This document shows positions 51,865-60,093 of a DNA stretch of 64,000 nucleotides, piece after piece. The notes beneath the pieces were generated by a model. The model did no database searches and was not told the DNA's origin. It saw only the letters and a list, made by a program, of their open reading frames with translations. Numbering within the stretch: the first letter of the stretch is position 1; the number at the start of each line of letters is the position of its first letter. Both the position numbers and the translations under genes were made by a program. The stretch is from CALKXV01 sp965228905 (GTDB taxonomy: Bacteria; Pseudomonadota; Alphaproteobacteria; Rhodobacterales; Rhodobacteraceae). The stretch covers positions 868,001 through 932,000 of the forward strand of contig CBDDII010000002.1 of the NCBI GenBank assembly GCA_965228905.1. The letters run 5' to 3'.

Positions 51865-53058
51865 TTATGCAGCGCTTCGGGCGTGCTTGGCCGTGGACGT
51901 TCCGGTCCTGCCACCTTGACGCGCGAGGTCATGCGCGATGGCTTTCGCGACGCGGGACGAAGCTATGCGTGCGGCATCGAAATAGCCGGTGAAAAGCGGC
52001 TGGAAGCCCGCGAACCAAAGTCCGGGGTTGGCCGGGTCGGCCTCGCCCGCCGGGTGCTTCGGGCGTCCGTTGGCATCCAGAACGCCTAACGGTGCCATCA
52101 ATGGCTCAAGGCCGGTGTCATAGCCCGTCGCGGCGATGACGACATCGGGTTCGAACGCGCTGCCATCGGCAAATCGCGCACGCCGTCCGCTGAAAGATTT
52201 CAGTTCCGGCACGGCCTGAAAGCGTCCTGACTTAAGTGCGGCGACGAAGCCATCGTCGATGGCGAAGGCAATGCCGTCGCGGATTAGACGCGTTCCACCT
52301 CCATCTTCATGGCTTGGCAGGCCGAGGCTTCTCAGATCGCCAAGAAAAAGACGTTCAGTCAGCCGGAACGCCGGATCGACCATCCACGCGGGCATCACCG
52401 CGAAAAGACGTGCAAGGCGGTGCAACGGAAATCCGAACACACGTGCAGGAACCATGGCCGGGCCATGGCGAACCGAGACGCGCACTTCGCCGGGAGCGTT
52501 GCGCGCCAGATGATTCAAGACGTCGGTCCCCGAGTTTCCCGCTCCGATAACCAGCACGCGCTTGCCGTCGAACCGCGTCACGTCGCCAAGGTCGGCGGCG
52601 TGGATCAGTTCGCCGGGATACTCATGCTTGCCCGGCCAGTCGGGTGTCTTGGGTAAACGATCCCGTCCCGTCGCGAAGATGACATGTGCGGCATCGAATG
52701 TGCCGGCGGTGGTCCGAAGGCTCCAGCCCAAAGGCGTGCGGTCGATTGCGGTCACCTCGGCACCGAATTGTATTGGCACGCCGATGCGCCGCGCATAGGT
52801 CTCCAGATGCTGAACGACGCTATCGCGTTTCAGGAAGGTGCCGTCTTTGCGAGGGGCAGGTTGACCGGGCAACCTGGCGAAATGGCGATGGATATTGAGC
52901 CTCAAGGCCGGGTGGCGCGCGCGCCAGGGCTCGGCGACGCGATCCCGCGCTTCGAGGATGGTCACGGGAATGCCCCGGCGGGACAATGCTTCGGCTGCGG
53001 TCAGGCCGGAGAGGCCGGCGCCGATGACAAGGACGTTGGAAGAATTGTTCGTTTTCAT
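51865..53058 (-). CDS. FAD/NAD(P)-binding oxidoreductase, flavin monooxygenase-like
   Basis: 397-residue flavoprotein with two dinucleotide motifs, VLVIGAGLSGLTAAEAL (FAD) and VLVIGAGNSGTDVL (NADPH), and the ATGYDTGLEP segment typical of flavin-containing monooxygenase-like enzymes. The substrate is not evident; family members oxidise soft nucleophiles such as amines, sulfides or ketones. It is followed by the MATE exporter gene, so the pair could modify and export one compound, which is inference. Confidence 0.85.
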   Translation of the reverse strand: MKTNNSSNVLVIGAGLSGLTAAEALSRRGIPVTILEARDRVAEPWRARHPALRLNIHRHFARLPGQPAPRKDGTFLKRDSVVQHLETYARRIGVPIQFGAEVTAIDRTPLGWSLRTTAGTFDAAHVIFATGRDRLPKTPDWPGKHEYPGELIHAADLGDVTRFDGKRVLVIGAGNSGTDVLNHLARNAPGEVRVSVRHGPAMVPARVFGFPLHRLARLFAVMPAWMVDPAFRLTERLFLGDLRSLGLPSHEDGGGTRLIRDGIAFAIDDGFVAALKSGRFQAVPELKSFSGRRARFADGSAFEPDVVIAATGYDTGLEPLMAPLGVLDANGRPKHPAGEADPANPGLWFAGFQPLFTGYFDAARIASSRVAKAIAHDLARQGGRTGTSTAKHARSAA

Positions 53059-53273
53059 GGGTTTGGCTTTCGTAAATGAAGGAGACGGGCAAAGCCGTCA
53101 TTGGCTTCGCCCGAGGATCGCGTAGAGGCGTGGTGTTCCGTGCTAGGCGAGCCAGTGATCCGCTGGCACAATCGAGGGAAGGCCGATCGCATTGGCGATC
53201 CGGTCCGAAATTGCGGTCGATCGTTTTCGCCGCTCGTTCCGGTGTCTGCGGACGGGGTACTTTCCGTGTCGTG

Positions 53274-53534
53274 TCATCTGACAGTCCACCGGTCGTGGCG
53301 ATACGGCTTTCCAAGATCGTCCCGCGTCAGGCCGATGTCGCGCAGGTAGTGGTCCGATAAACCCTGCAGATGCTTCATATCCCGACGGTGGAGCCTGCGG
53401 GCTTGATAGTCCCGCCAGAGACGCAAGGCGCCGGTGGCGAGTTGGAAGGTCAGTGTCGCAAAGGGTACGGCACGGCGCCGGGCAATGGTTCCGGTGCGTG
53501 CGGTATCGAAATTGATTTCTTTTTGAATGCTCAT
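53274..53534 (-). CDS. DUF1127 domain small protein
   Basis: 86-residue basic protein. The C-terminal part contains the DUF1127 core (RRDMKHLQGLSDHYLRDIGLTRDDLGKPYR). Small arginine-rich DUF1127 proteins in alphaproteobacteria have been linked to RNA binding and to phosphate and C1 metabolism, but this longer version is uncharacterised. Its N-terminus holds a short hydrophobic stretch (VPFATLTFQLATGALRLW). It lies 59 bp downstream of the secreted-protein gene on the same strand. Confidence 0.85.
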   Translation of the reverse strand: MSIQKEINFDTARTGTIARRRAVPFATLTFQLATGALRLWRDYQARRLHRRDMKHLQGLSDHYLRDIGLTRDDLGKPYRHDRWTVR

Positions 53535-53593
53535 TTCATTTCCATTCAGGTTGTCGGGTGTTGCCCCGCCATATCGGGGCGGGGCAATCCTGG

Positions 53594-54211
53594 TTACGGA
53601 AAGGCAGAAACCGGCCCGACAGGAAACCCGGAGTCCGTTGCTGCATGGCTGGGGTCGAGTGCTGCCCTGTCGCGGTCGCCAAGCTGCATCTGAAGCCGAA
53701 CGCCCAGGCCTTCGCTCATGCCAAGAAATGTCTGCTGAAGTTCTTCGGGTGCTGCCGCGTAGTCTCCGGTGCCGCCGGTCACGGCGCGCATGAATTGCAT
53801 CCCGTCCGCCATGTATTCCGGACCTTGCGTGATCAGGACATCGCCATCTTCAAACGCGTAAACCTGGCGCGAGATCACGATCGGGCCTTCGGTGGTCCGC
53901 ATCCCGTCGCCCACGAAAAAGCCGTCGCAGGTCCAGGTGCCGATGACGAGGTTCGGAAAGGCAGGTGAGCCGTTCGGGTTCACGCCTTCGACACCATCGT
54001 CAAGCGTGCCTTCAGGATAGATATAGCCCTGGGTGATGAAGGCGTTTCCGTAGGCGGGCATACCGTCTTCAAAGACGGGGGCTTCGTCAAAAACGAAGCG
54101 CGTGTGGTCTTCGGCCACGTCGAAGCCGGAAAGCATATCCGCCTGCGCCAAAGCGGGCGAAAGGGCGACCAGGGCGGTCGCAAGAAGCATAGTCGATTTC
54201 ATGTCAGTCAT
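53594..54211 (-). CDS. Secreted protein of unknown function, allene-oxide-cyclase-barrel-like
   Basis: 205-residue protein with a clear signal peptide (MKSTMLLATALVALSPALAQA). The mature part is acidic and strand-rich (ITQGYIYPEGTLDDGVEG, VIGTWTCDGFFVGDGM, ISRQVYAFEDGDVLITQGPEY), resembling beta-barrel proteins related to allene oxide cyclase or dirigent folds. That similarity is by eye and weak. Two ATGs are possible (54211 or 54202), with AGGATGA lying between the signals. It is divergent from the AraC-type regulator gene. Confidence 0.65.
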   Translation of the reverse strand: MTDMKSTMLLATALVALSPALAQADMLSGFDVAEDHTRFVFDEAPVFEDGMPAYGNAFITQGYIYPEGTLDDGVEGVNPNGSPAFPNLVIGTWTCDGFFVGDGMRTTEGPIVISRQVYAFEDGDVLITQGPEYMADGMQFMRAVTGGTGDYAAAPEELQQTFLGMSEGLGVRLQMQLGDRDRAALDPSHAATDSGFPVGPVSAFP

Positions 54212-54341
54212 CCTGTTTTTTGTGGGTTCGGGCGATGCACGTCGTGCGATCTGCGCCCGGTCAATGCGCGAACCAATGGACAATCGTGGCGCGGTTTGTT
54301 AGCAGTAGTTCAGACTGAAACGGTGATAATCGGACGTTTAC

Positions 54342-55376
54342 ATGCAAAAAATGACACCAAAGCCTGTCAAAACGGTCGTTGTCGGAAGCCCGGCGGTCTG
54401 TACTGCCACGGCCTTTTCGCTGCTTGATATCCTGTCCTCGGTCGGCCGGGATTGGGAATATCTGCACGGGAAGGAACCCGGTAAGCACGCCGCTTTCGAG
54501 CCCAGCTTGCGGACCGAGACCGGTGCGCCCTATTGGGATATCAACGGACGCAAGATCACGCCCGATGCGGCCCTTGACGAAGGGCCTCCCCCGGATCTGG
54601 TGATCGTCCCGGACATCCACGTTGACCTGGCAGGACCATTGCCGGACGACTTGCAATGTGCCGCCGAATGGATTGGCGGTATTCATGCAGGCGGGGCCCT
54701 GGCAACCTCGGTTTGCTCGGGTGCGCTGGTGCTTGCTGCCTCTGGCGTGCTTGACGGACAGGAAGCGACAACCCATTGGGGCGCGGCCGATGCCCTTGCG
54801 ACCCGGTACGAAAATGTCCGGGTCCGTCGCGAGCGTATCCTTGTGCCTTCGGGCGATGGGCATAGCGTCGTCACTGCCGGTGCCGCTTCTGCCTGGTCGG
54901 ATCTGATCCTTTATCTGATCGCGCGTTTCGTTGGCGCGGAGGCCGCACGCCAGACCGCAAAAGTCTGGCTTCTGACCACACATGATGACGGGCAATTGTC
55001 GTATGCTTCGCTGACCGCAGGTCGCCAACATGACGACAAGCTGGTGGCCGAGGCGCAGGCCTGGGCGGCCGATCACTACATGATGCCTGCGCCGGTGGCG
55101 GAAATGGCAGCACGCAGCGGTCTGTCCGAGCGTGGATTCCTGCGCCGGTTTCGACGCGCGACCGGACAGTCACCAGCCGAATACGTCCAGACGATCCGCG
55201 TCGAAGAGGCCAAACAGCTTCTTGAAACGACCGATGCCCCGATTGACGACATATCCGAGGAAGTCGGATACTCTGAACCGTCCAGCTTCCGTGCCGCATT
55301 CCGCCGCAACGTCGGCATGTCGGCCTCGGTCTATCGGCGCAAGTGGCGGGGGCTGGCACCCATGGCGGCCGAATAG
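54342..55376 (+). CDS. GlxA-type AraC-family transcriptional regulator
   Basis: 344-residue regulator with an N-terminal DJ-1/PfpI-like domain (TSVCSGALVLAASGVLDGQEATTHWG) and a C-terminal AraC double helix-turn-helix (AEMAARSGLSERGFLRRFRRATGQSPAEYVQTIR, then IDDISEEVGYSEPSSFRAAFRR). It is divergent from the secreted-protein gene across 130 bp and upstream of the RidA gene, and probably controls one or both. The ligand is unknown. No strong ribosome site is visible. Confidence 0.9.
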   Translation: MQKMTPKPVKTVVVGSPAVCTATAFSLLDILSSVGRDWEYLHGKEPGKHAAFEPSLRTETGAPYWDINGRKITPDAALDEGPPPDLVIVPDIHVDLAGPLPDDLQCAAEWIGGIHAGGALATSVCSGALVLAASGVLDGQEATTHWGAADALATRYENVRVRRERILVPSGDGHSVVTAGAASAWSDLILYLIARFVGAEAARQTAKVWLLTTHDDGQLSYASLTAGRQHDDKLVAEAQAWAADHYMMPAPVAEMAARSGLSERGFLRRFRRATGQSPAEYVQTIRVEEAKQLLETTDAPIDDISEEVGYSEPSSFRAAFRRNVGMSASVYRRKWRGLAPMAAE

Positions 55377-55478
55377 CATTGTCCGTTTCTCACCGGAGAG
55401 GACGGGTCAGGCTCTGTTCCTGAACGGGTGGAACTGGCACGGGATGGATAGGAGACCAAACCATTCCGGAGTGACATC

Positions 55479-55898
55479 ATGACAATGCGTTTCAACCCTC
55501 CAACAGGCTGGCCTCAGAATGGGCGGGCATTCAACCACGGCATCGTCGAACCCGAGGGTCGGCGTCTACACATGACGGGGCAAGTCGCCTGGGACGCTTA
55601 CGGTTCGCTTGTCGGTGCCAAGGATGCAGACGCGCAGATTCGCCAGTGCTTCGCAAACGTCGAACATGTCCTCGAAGCGGTCGGCGGGCGGTTGGGGGAT
55701 ATCGTCTCGCTGACGATCTACTTTCTCAACCCCGCCGACCTACCGGCAATCCAGCGCGTCCGCGCGGAAAAATTCGCACCAGAGACCGCGCCAGCCAGCA
55801 TTCTTGTCCAGACACCAGGCCTCGTCGCGCCGGATCTGCTTGTTGAACTGGTGCCCATTGCCGTTGTTCCCGATAGCCGGTTCAAGGCCCCTTTTTGA
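55479..55898 (+). CDS. RidA/YjgF-family protein
   Basis: 139-residue RidA-family protein. Members hydrolyse reactive enamine/imine intermediates or take part in specific degradation pathways. It contains the N-terminal GRAFNHGIVEPEGRRLHMTGQVAWD and a C-terminal PASILVQTPGLVAPDLLVELVPIAV, where archetypal RidA has an arginine near PARS; here the sequence is PASI, so the catalytic Arg appears absent and deaminase activity is doubtful. It lies 102 bp after the AraC-type regulator and is preceded by GGAGTGA. Confidence 0.82.
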   Translation: MTMRFNPPTGWPQNGRAFNHGIVEPEGRRLHMTGQVAWDAYGSLVGAKDADAQIRQCFANVEHVLEAVGGRLGDIVSLTIYFLNPADLPAIQRVRAEKFAPETAPASILVQTPGLVAPDLLVELVPIAVVPDSRFKAPF

Positions 55899-55969
55899 GA
55901 TGGCTGCGGATATCCTTCACACCATGCCAGCGTGCTGCTTTTACTTAACTATTCCAATGTCGTTCTAAA

Positions 55970-56026
55970 TTGCGCCCGGCGGGAGGAAATGACCGGGCGC
56001 AAGGGTGCGCTGTCACGAGCGCACCC
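55970..56026. terminator. Double hairpin between the convergent RidA and monooxygenase genes
   Basis: TTGCGCCCGG/CCGGGCGCAA (55970-56002, 10-bp arms) is immediately followed by GGGTGCGCT/AGCGCACCC (56003-56026, 9-bp arms). They fill the gap between two converging genes and probably end transcription from both sides. No long T-run is present on either strand. Confidence 0.6.
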
Positions 56027-56036
56027 ATTCAGGGCA

Positions 56037-57836
56037 TCACGACAGATGATGCACCTCTTGAAGACCAAAGACTGGGGTCTCGATGCCTTCCATCCGCGCC
56101 TTCAGTTGCAAAGCCAGATACAACGAGTAGTGGCGCGACTGGTGCAGGTTTCCGCCGTGAAACCAGAGGTTCTCTTGCTGCGTCGGCTTCCACATATTGC
56201 GCTGTTCGCCTTCCCATGGGCCGGGGTCCTTGGTGGTGTCCGATCCAAGTCCCCAGACCTTTCCGACCTTGTCCGCGACCTCTTGGGAAATCAGGTCGGC
56301 GGCCCAGCCGTTCATCGAGCCATAGCCGGTGGCCATGACGACCAGATCCGCGTCCAGATGTGTACCGTCCGCCAGAACCACGCCACTCTCGTCGAAATGG
56401 TCCAACTGGCCTTTGACCAGTTTGATCTCGCCATCGATGATCAACTGGCTCGCGCCGACGTCGATATAGTAGCCAGACCCGCGGCGCAGGTATTTCATGA
56501 ACAGACCGGAGCCATCGTCGCCCCAATCCAGATCGAACCCCGCTTTTTCCAGCCCTGCATAGAAGTCCGCGTCGCGTTCCTTCATCTGGTCATAGAGCGG
56601 GATCTGAAACTCATGCATGATCCGGTAGGGCAGGGAGGCAAAGACCATGTCCGCCTTCTCGGTGGTCATGCCGCTGGCCACTGCTTCTTCGGAGTAGAGT
56701 GCGCCGAGACCGATCTCCATCAGGGTGTCGGAGCGTACGATATGGGTCGAAGACCGTTGTACCATCGTCACGTCGGCATCGGCTTCCCAAAGCGCCGCGC
56801 AAATATCATGCGCCGAGTTGTTGGAGCCGATGACGACCACCTTCTTGCCTGTCCAGTCATCCGGGCCGGAATGCTCCGAAGAATGCTGGATGGTGCCTTT
56901 GAAGCTGTCCATGCCGGGGAACTGCGGCAAGTTGGGCTTGCCCGACATGCCCGTTGCCAAGACCAGTTGCGTGGGGTGTAGCGTGACCTCCTCGCCATCG
57001 CGGTTAACGCGCACGGTCCACTTTCTTGTTTCCTCGTCGAACTCCGCGCCCTGGACTTGGGAGCGGGTCCAGTAGTTCAACTCCATCACCTTGGTATACA
57101 TTTCGAGCCAGTCGCCGACCTTGTCTTTCGGAGTGAAAACCGGCCAGTTGTCCGGGAACTTGATGTAGGGCAGATGGTCGTACCAGATAGGGTCATGCAG
57201 GCAGAGCGACTTGTAACGCGACCGCCACTGGTCGCCGGGGCGGTCGTGCTTGTCCAGAACGATGGTCGGCACGCCAAGCTGGCGCAACCGCGCGCCAAGC
57301 GCGATACCTCCCTGACCGCCCCCGACGATTACCGTGTAGGGCTGAACCTTGTAGCCAAGTTCCGCCGTTTCGGCCTCGCGCTTCTCCTTCCAGGATTTGC
57401 GGTTCTTGGCCGCTCCGTGCTCCGCCCCCATCGGACGACGTGCACCACGGTTTTCCTCGAAGCCCTTCAACTCCTGCATCGCGGTCAGGAGCGTCCAGAT
57501 CCGCCCATCCTTCAGGCGCATCAGACCCCAACCCCGCCCCACGGCGGTCTCGAATGTGATCCAAGCGGTCGTGACGCTGCCATCCTCTCCGGGCACCTCG
57601 CCGTCCTGAAGAGCGAAGTTGCCCGGCTTGGTGTGTTTCAACTGCGTCGTCAGCATGTCCTCGACTCCGGACGGCCCCTCCACCGTCTTGAGATTCCATG
57701 TGACCGCGATCAGGTCGCGCCAGTAACTGTCCGTCGCAAACAGTGCGCTGGCGGCCTGCGCGTCGCCTGCCTCAAGGGCGGCGTTGAGTTGGTCCAGCGT
57801 CTCCTGCACCAGAGCGGTGACCGTTGAGTCGAGCAT
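56037..57836 (-). CDS. Flavin-containing monooxygenase with N-terminal NTF2/SnoaL-like domain
   Basis: 599-residue fusion. Residues about 1-130 look like a SnoaL/NTF2-like domain (LVQETLDQLNAALEAGDAQAASALFATDSYWRDL). The rest is a flavin monooxygenase with FAD motif VIVGGGQGGIALGARLRQLG, fingerprint FKGTIQHSSEHSG (FxGxxxHS), NADPH motif VVVIGSNNSAHDICAAL and VVMATGYGSMNGW. It should insert oxygen into a soft nucleophile or ketone, and the extra domain may add substrate binding. It is next to and on the same strand as an AcoR-like regulator, and a strong 10-bp inverted repeat stands upstream. Confidence 0.9.
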   Translation of the reverse strand: MLDSTVTALVQETLDQLNAALEAGDAQAASALFATDSYWRDLIAVTWNLKTVEGPSGVEDMLTTQLKHTKPGNFALQDGEVPGEDGSVTTAWITFETAVGRGWGLMRLKDGRIWTLLTAMQELKGFEENRGARRPMGAEHGAAKNRKSWKEKREAETAELGYKVQPYTVIVGGGQGGIALGARLRQLGVPTIVLDKHDRPGDQWRSRYKSLCLHDPIWYDHLPYIKFPDNWPVFTPKDKVGDWLEMYTKVMELNYWTRSQVQGAEFDEETRKWTVRVNRDGEEVTLHPTQLVLATGMSGKPNLPQFPGMDSFKGTIQHSSEHSGPDDWTGKKVVVIGSNNSAHDICAALWEADADVTMVQRSSTHIVRSDTLMEIGLGALYSEEAVASGMTTEKADMVFASLPYRIMHEFQIPLYDQMKERDADFYAGLEKAGFDLDWGDDGSGLFMKYLRRGSGYYIDVGASQLIIDGEIKLVKGQLDHFDESGVVLADGTHLDADLVVMATGYGSMNGWAADLISQEVADKVGKVWGLGSDTTKDPGPWEGEQRNMWKPTQQENLWFHGGNLHQSRHYSLYLALQLKARMEGIETPVFGLQEVHHLS

Positions 57837-57946
57837 TGCGTTTCCTCCTTATCGGCAATGTGATAAGGGAGAGTGGCCACGAAGAAGGCATTCGCTCCAC
57901 GGAAATTTCACGAAATACCCGCCCCCAAGGGTTGCGGCACCGCAGC

Positions 57947-57974
57947 ATGTTGCACGCGCAACGCCGTGCAACAT
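57947..57974. promoter_or_regulatory. Inverted repeat upstream of the monooxygenase gene, likely regulator site
   Basis: Perfect 10-bp arms ATGTTGCACG (57947-57956) and CGTGCAACAT (57965-57974) with an 8-bp spacer. The site begins one base past the stop codon of the AcoR-like regulator and is about 125 bp upstream of the monooxygenase ATG, the usual distance for an activator site. TGTTGCAC-type repeats resemble upstream sites of AcoR-like proteins. Confidence 0.6.
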
Positions 57975-57975
57975 C

Positions 57976-59724
57976 TTAGTCTGGCGCGCGCAACCCTTCC
58001 CGCCGGATGCGGCGCAGGATGGTCGAGCGGTTGACGCCGAGACGTCGTCCGGCGCGGGCCATGTTCCAATTGCAGGCGTCCAGAACCGCCTCAAGGTCCT
58101 GTTCGGTCCCGGGCTCCTGCGGCGCAGCGGGCAGGTCCGGCAGGTCGATCACCGCGCTTTCGGCCAAAGCGCAAGCCACCTCCAACGCATTGCCGAGTTC
58201 GCGCAGGTTCCCCGGCCAGTCACGCGCCATCAGTTCAGCCCGTGCCGAAGGCGTCAAGCGCTTCTCTTCGACGCAACGCCGCGCCAGCAGACGGTCGATC
58301 AGCCAATCAAGGTCTTGACGCGCCCGTACGGGGGGAACTTCAAGGGCGGAGCCCGAGAGACGGAAATACAAGGCCGAGGGCAGCACATCCTGCGCAGTCA
58401 TTTCAGCGGGGAGCAGGCAGGAGGTCGCAATCGGTCGCATGTCGGGATGTTCGTCGAGAAGGCCCGTCAATACCCGCGTGGCTTCCGGGCTCAGTTCCTC
58501 TATCCGGCGCAGCAACAGCGTCCCCTGTCCCTGCCGCGACGAAAACGCTTCAAAAAGCTCCTCGGGCGTGACTGCGCCGCAGTCCACCGAAACGAACCCG
58601 CCCCGACGCGAAGCCATGTGAACGGCTCGGGCGAGCTTGGTTTTTCCGCTGCCGCTCTCACCGCAAATCAACAACGGCACGGAGGTCGGCGCGAGGCGTT
58701 CCGCTTGTGACAGCAACCGCGCCATCGTCGGATCGCTGCCTGCGAGGGTGCCAAGAAACCCGCCGCGCGTGCGATTGTCCGGCGCAGTCGGCATTTGCTG
58801 CGTCCGGCGCGGTGCCTGTGGTGCAATGGCGTGGCCGAACATAGCACCGCCATCCCCCAACGCCACGACCCGGTCCTCGGTTGGACGGTCGCGCATGAGA
58901 TCCGGCAAATCATCGACACCCAGCCCCAGCAGCCGGTCGATCCGCGCACCGATCACGCTCTGGCCCTGTGACAGCATCTGCGTTGCGGCGCGCGTCGCCC
59001 CGATGATGCATCCCGAGCCATCGATCGATACGGCGGCCTCCGGATCGACGTCGAGAAACTCCGGACTGGACGAAAAGCGCAGCACCCATTCCCGGCGGCT
59101 GGCGGCCATCAAGTTGGCCATTTCCACCCGCCGCGCCGCTGCCGTCACCAGAGACATCGCAAGGTTCTGACTGCTCTTCGGCGCGGGCGACCGCAGAAGC
59201 GAAATATCAAGCACAGCCGCCAGTTGACCAAGGCTGTCGTAGATCGGCGCAGAGGTGCAAGAAAGGCCGGTGTGCGCGTTGCCGAAATGGTCGTCCTGAT
59301 GGACTGTAACGGGTTCGCCCGTGAAGATGCAGGCACCGACTCCGCAGGTGCCGGCAAGGTCTTCCGACCAATTTGAGCCAAGGTAGAGCCCTGCGCCACG
59401 CAGGTCGTCCACGAACAGATCGTCACCAAAGAAATCGACGCAGACGCCCTTCGCATCCGTCAGCAGCAGGACGTAGTTTTGTCCCGCAACTTGCCGGAAC
59501 AGACTTTGCAGGCTGGACCGCGCAGCACCGATCATCCACTCCGCTTGCTCGCGATGGGCGCGAAATTCGGTGTCAGTTACGATACAGGCCGGATCGCTGC
59601 GCGTCGGATCCATGCCATACAGTTCGATACAGCGGCGCCAGGACGCCTCCACGTAACTGTCGCGCCCGGTGACATGACCATCCAGAACCTGTGCAATCTC
59701 CTCGATGTGACAACGCTCGATCAT
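57976..59724 (-). CDS. AcoR-like GAF/AAA+/Fis regulator lacking the sigma-54 contact loop
   Basis: 582-residue regulator. It has an N-terminal GAF-like sensory half (AEWMIGAARSSLQSLF through LAAVLDISLL), an AAA+ core with an intact Walker A (GESGSGKT), and a C-terminal Fis-type helix-turn-helix (LEAVLDACNWNMARAGRRLGVNRSTILRRIRREG). The GAFTGA loop is missing: ELFEAFSSRQGQGTLLLRRIEEL runs straight into the Walker B region, where RRIEEL replaces DEIGEL. It therefore may not activate sigma-54 polymerase. It is followed by the monooxygenase gene, its likely target. Confidence 0.88.
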   Translation of the reverse strand: MIERCHIEEIAQVLDGHVTGRDSYVEASWRRCIELYGMDPTRSDPACIVTDTEFRAHREQAEWMIGAARSSLQSLFRQVAGQNYVLLLTDAKGVCVDFFGDDLFVDDLRGAGLYLGSNWSEDLAGTCGVGACIFTGEPVTVHQDDHFGNAHTGLSCTSAPIYDSLGQLAAVLDISLLRSPAPKSSQNLAMSLVTAAARRVEMANLMAASRREWVLRFSSSPEFLDVDPEAAVSIDGSGCIIGATRAATQMLSQGQSVIGARIDRLLGLGVDDLPDLMRDRPTEDRVVALGDGGAMFGHAIAPQAPRRTQQMPTAPDNRTRGGFLGTLAGSDPTMARLLSQAERLAPTSVPLLICGESGSGKTKLARAVHMASRRGGFVSVDCGAVTPEELFEAFSSRQGQGTLLLRRIEELSPEATRVLTGLLDEHPDMRPIATSCLLPAEMTAQDVLPSALYFRLSGSALEVPPVRARQDLDWLIDRLLARRCVEEKRLTPSARAELMARDWPGNLRELGNALEVACALAESAVIDLPDLPAAPQEPGTEQDLEAVLDACNWNMARAGRRLGVNRSTILRRIRREGLRAPD

Positions 59725-59902
59725 AAGACCTCTCTCCCGACCCTAGGCTACAGCCAAAAGTCGCTGGATCAATCCGGGACATTGGTATTGGGTCGGTCAT
59801 CAACCGCGCTTGGGACGAACGGCGGCAATGAGCAAGAATATGCGTCATCGAAAGAGCCTCAAGAAAAACGTATGTGCATCTTATTCGTTTGAAAATACTA
59901 TA

Positions 59903-59935
59903 AAAACAGCATCGGGAAACGCTGAAGCGTTCTCC
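59903..59935 (-). terminator. Probable terminator of tRNA-Ser
   Basis: On the minus strand GGAGAACGCT and AGCGTTTCCC pair with one mismatch and one wobble across a 2-nt gap (59914-59935), followed seven bases later by TTTTT (59903-59907). It lies 14 bp beyond the tRNA 3' end. Confidence 0.45.
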
Positions 59936-59949
59936 GAGCGATGGTATGG

Positions 59950-60039
59950 TGGCGGAGACGAAGGGATTCGAACCCTCGAGACGATTTCCCGCCTACTCCC
60001 TTAGCAGGGGAGCGCCTTCGACCACTCGGCCACGTCTCC
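59950..60039 (-). tRNA. tRNA-Ser (anticodon GCU)
   Basis: 90 nt on the minus strand. Acceptor arms GGAGACG and CGTCTCC pair, followed by G and an encoded CCA. The D-arm is GTGGCCGAGTGG, and the anticodon loop CTGCTAA within CTCCC/GGGAG gives GCU. A long variable arm (about 20 nt) typical of serine tRNAs and the T-loop GGTTCGAATCC are present. It stands alone with a probable terminator downstream. Confidence 0.96.
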
Positions 60040-60093
60040 ACCGGCGGGTCTAGCCGAGCGGGGCAGGTGGCACAAGGGTGAAATCCCGTGGAG

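Noticed and set aside
57837..57946. Sigma-54 (-24/-12) promoter upstream of the monooxygenase gene
   Set aside because: I searched the minus strand by eye for GG-N10-GC in TGGCAC/TTGC context and found no acceptable match.
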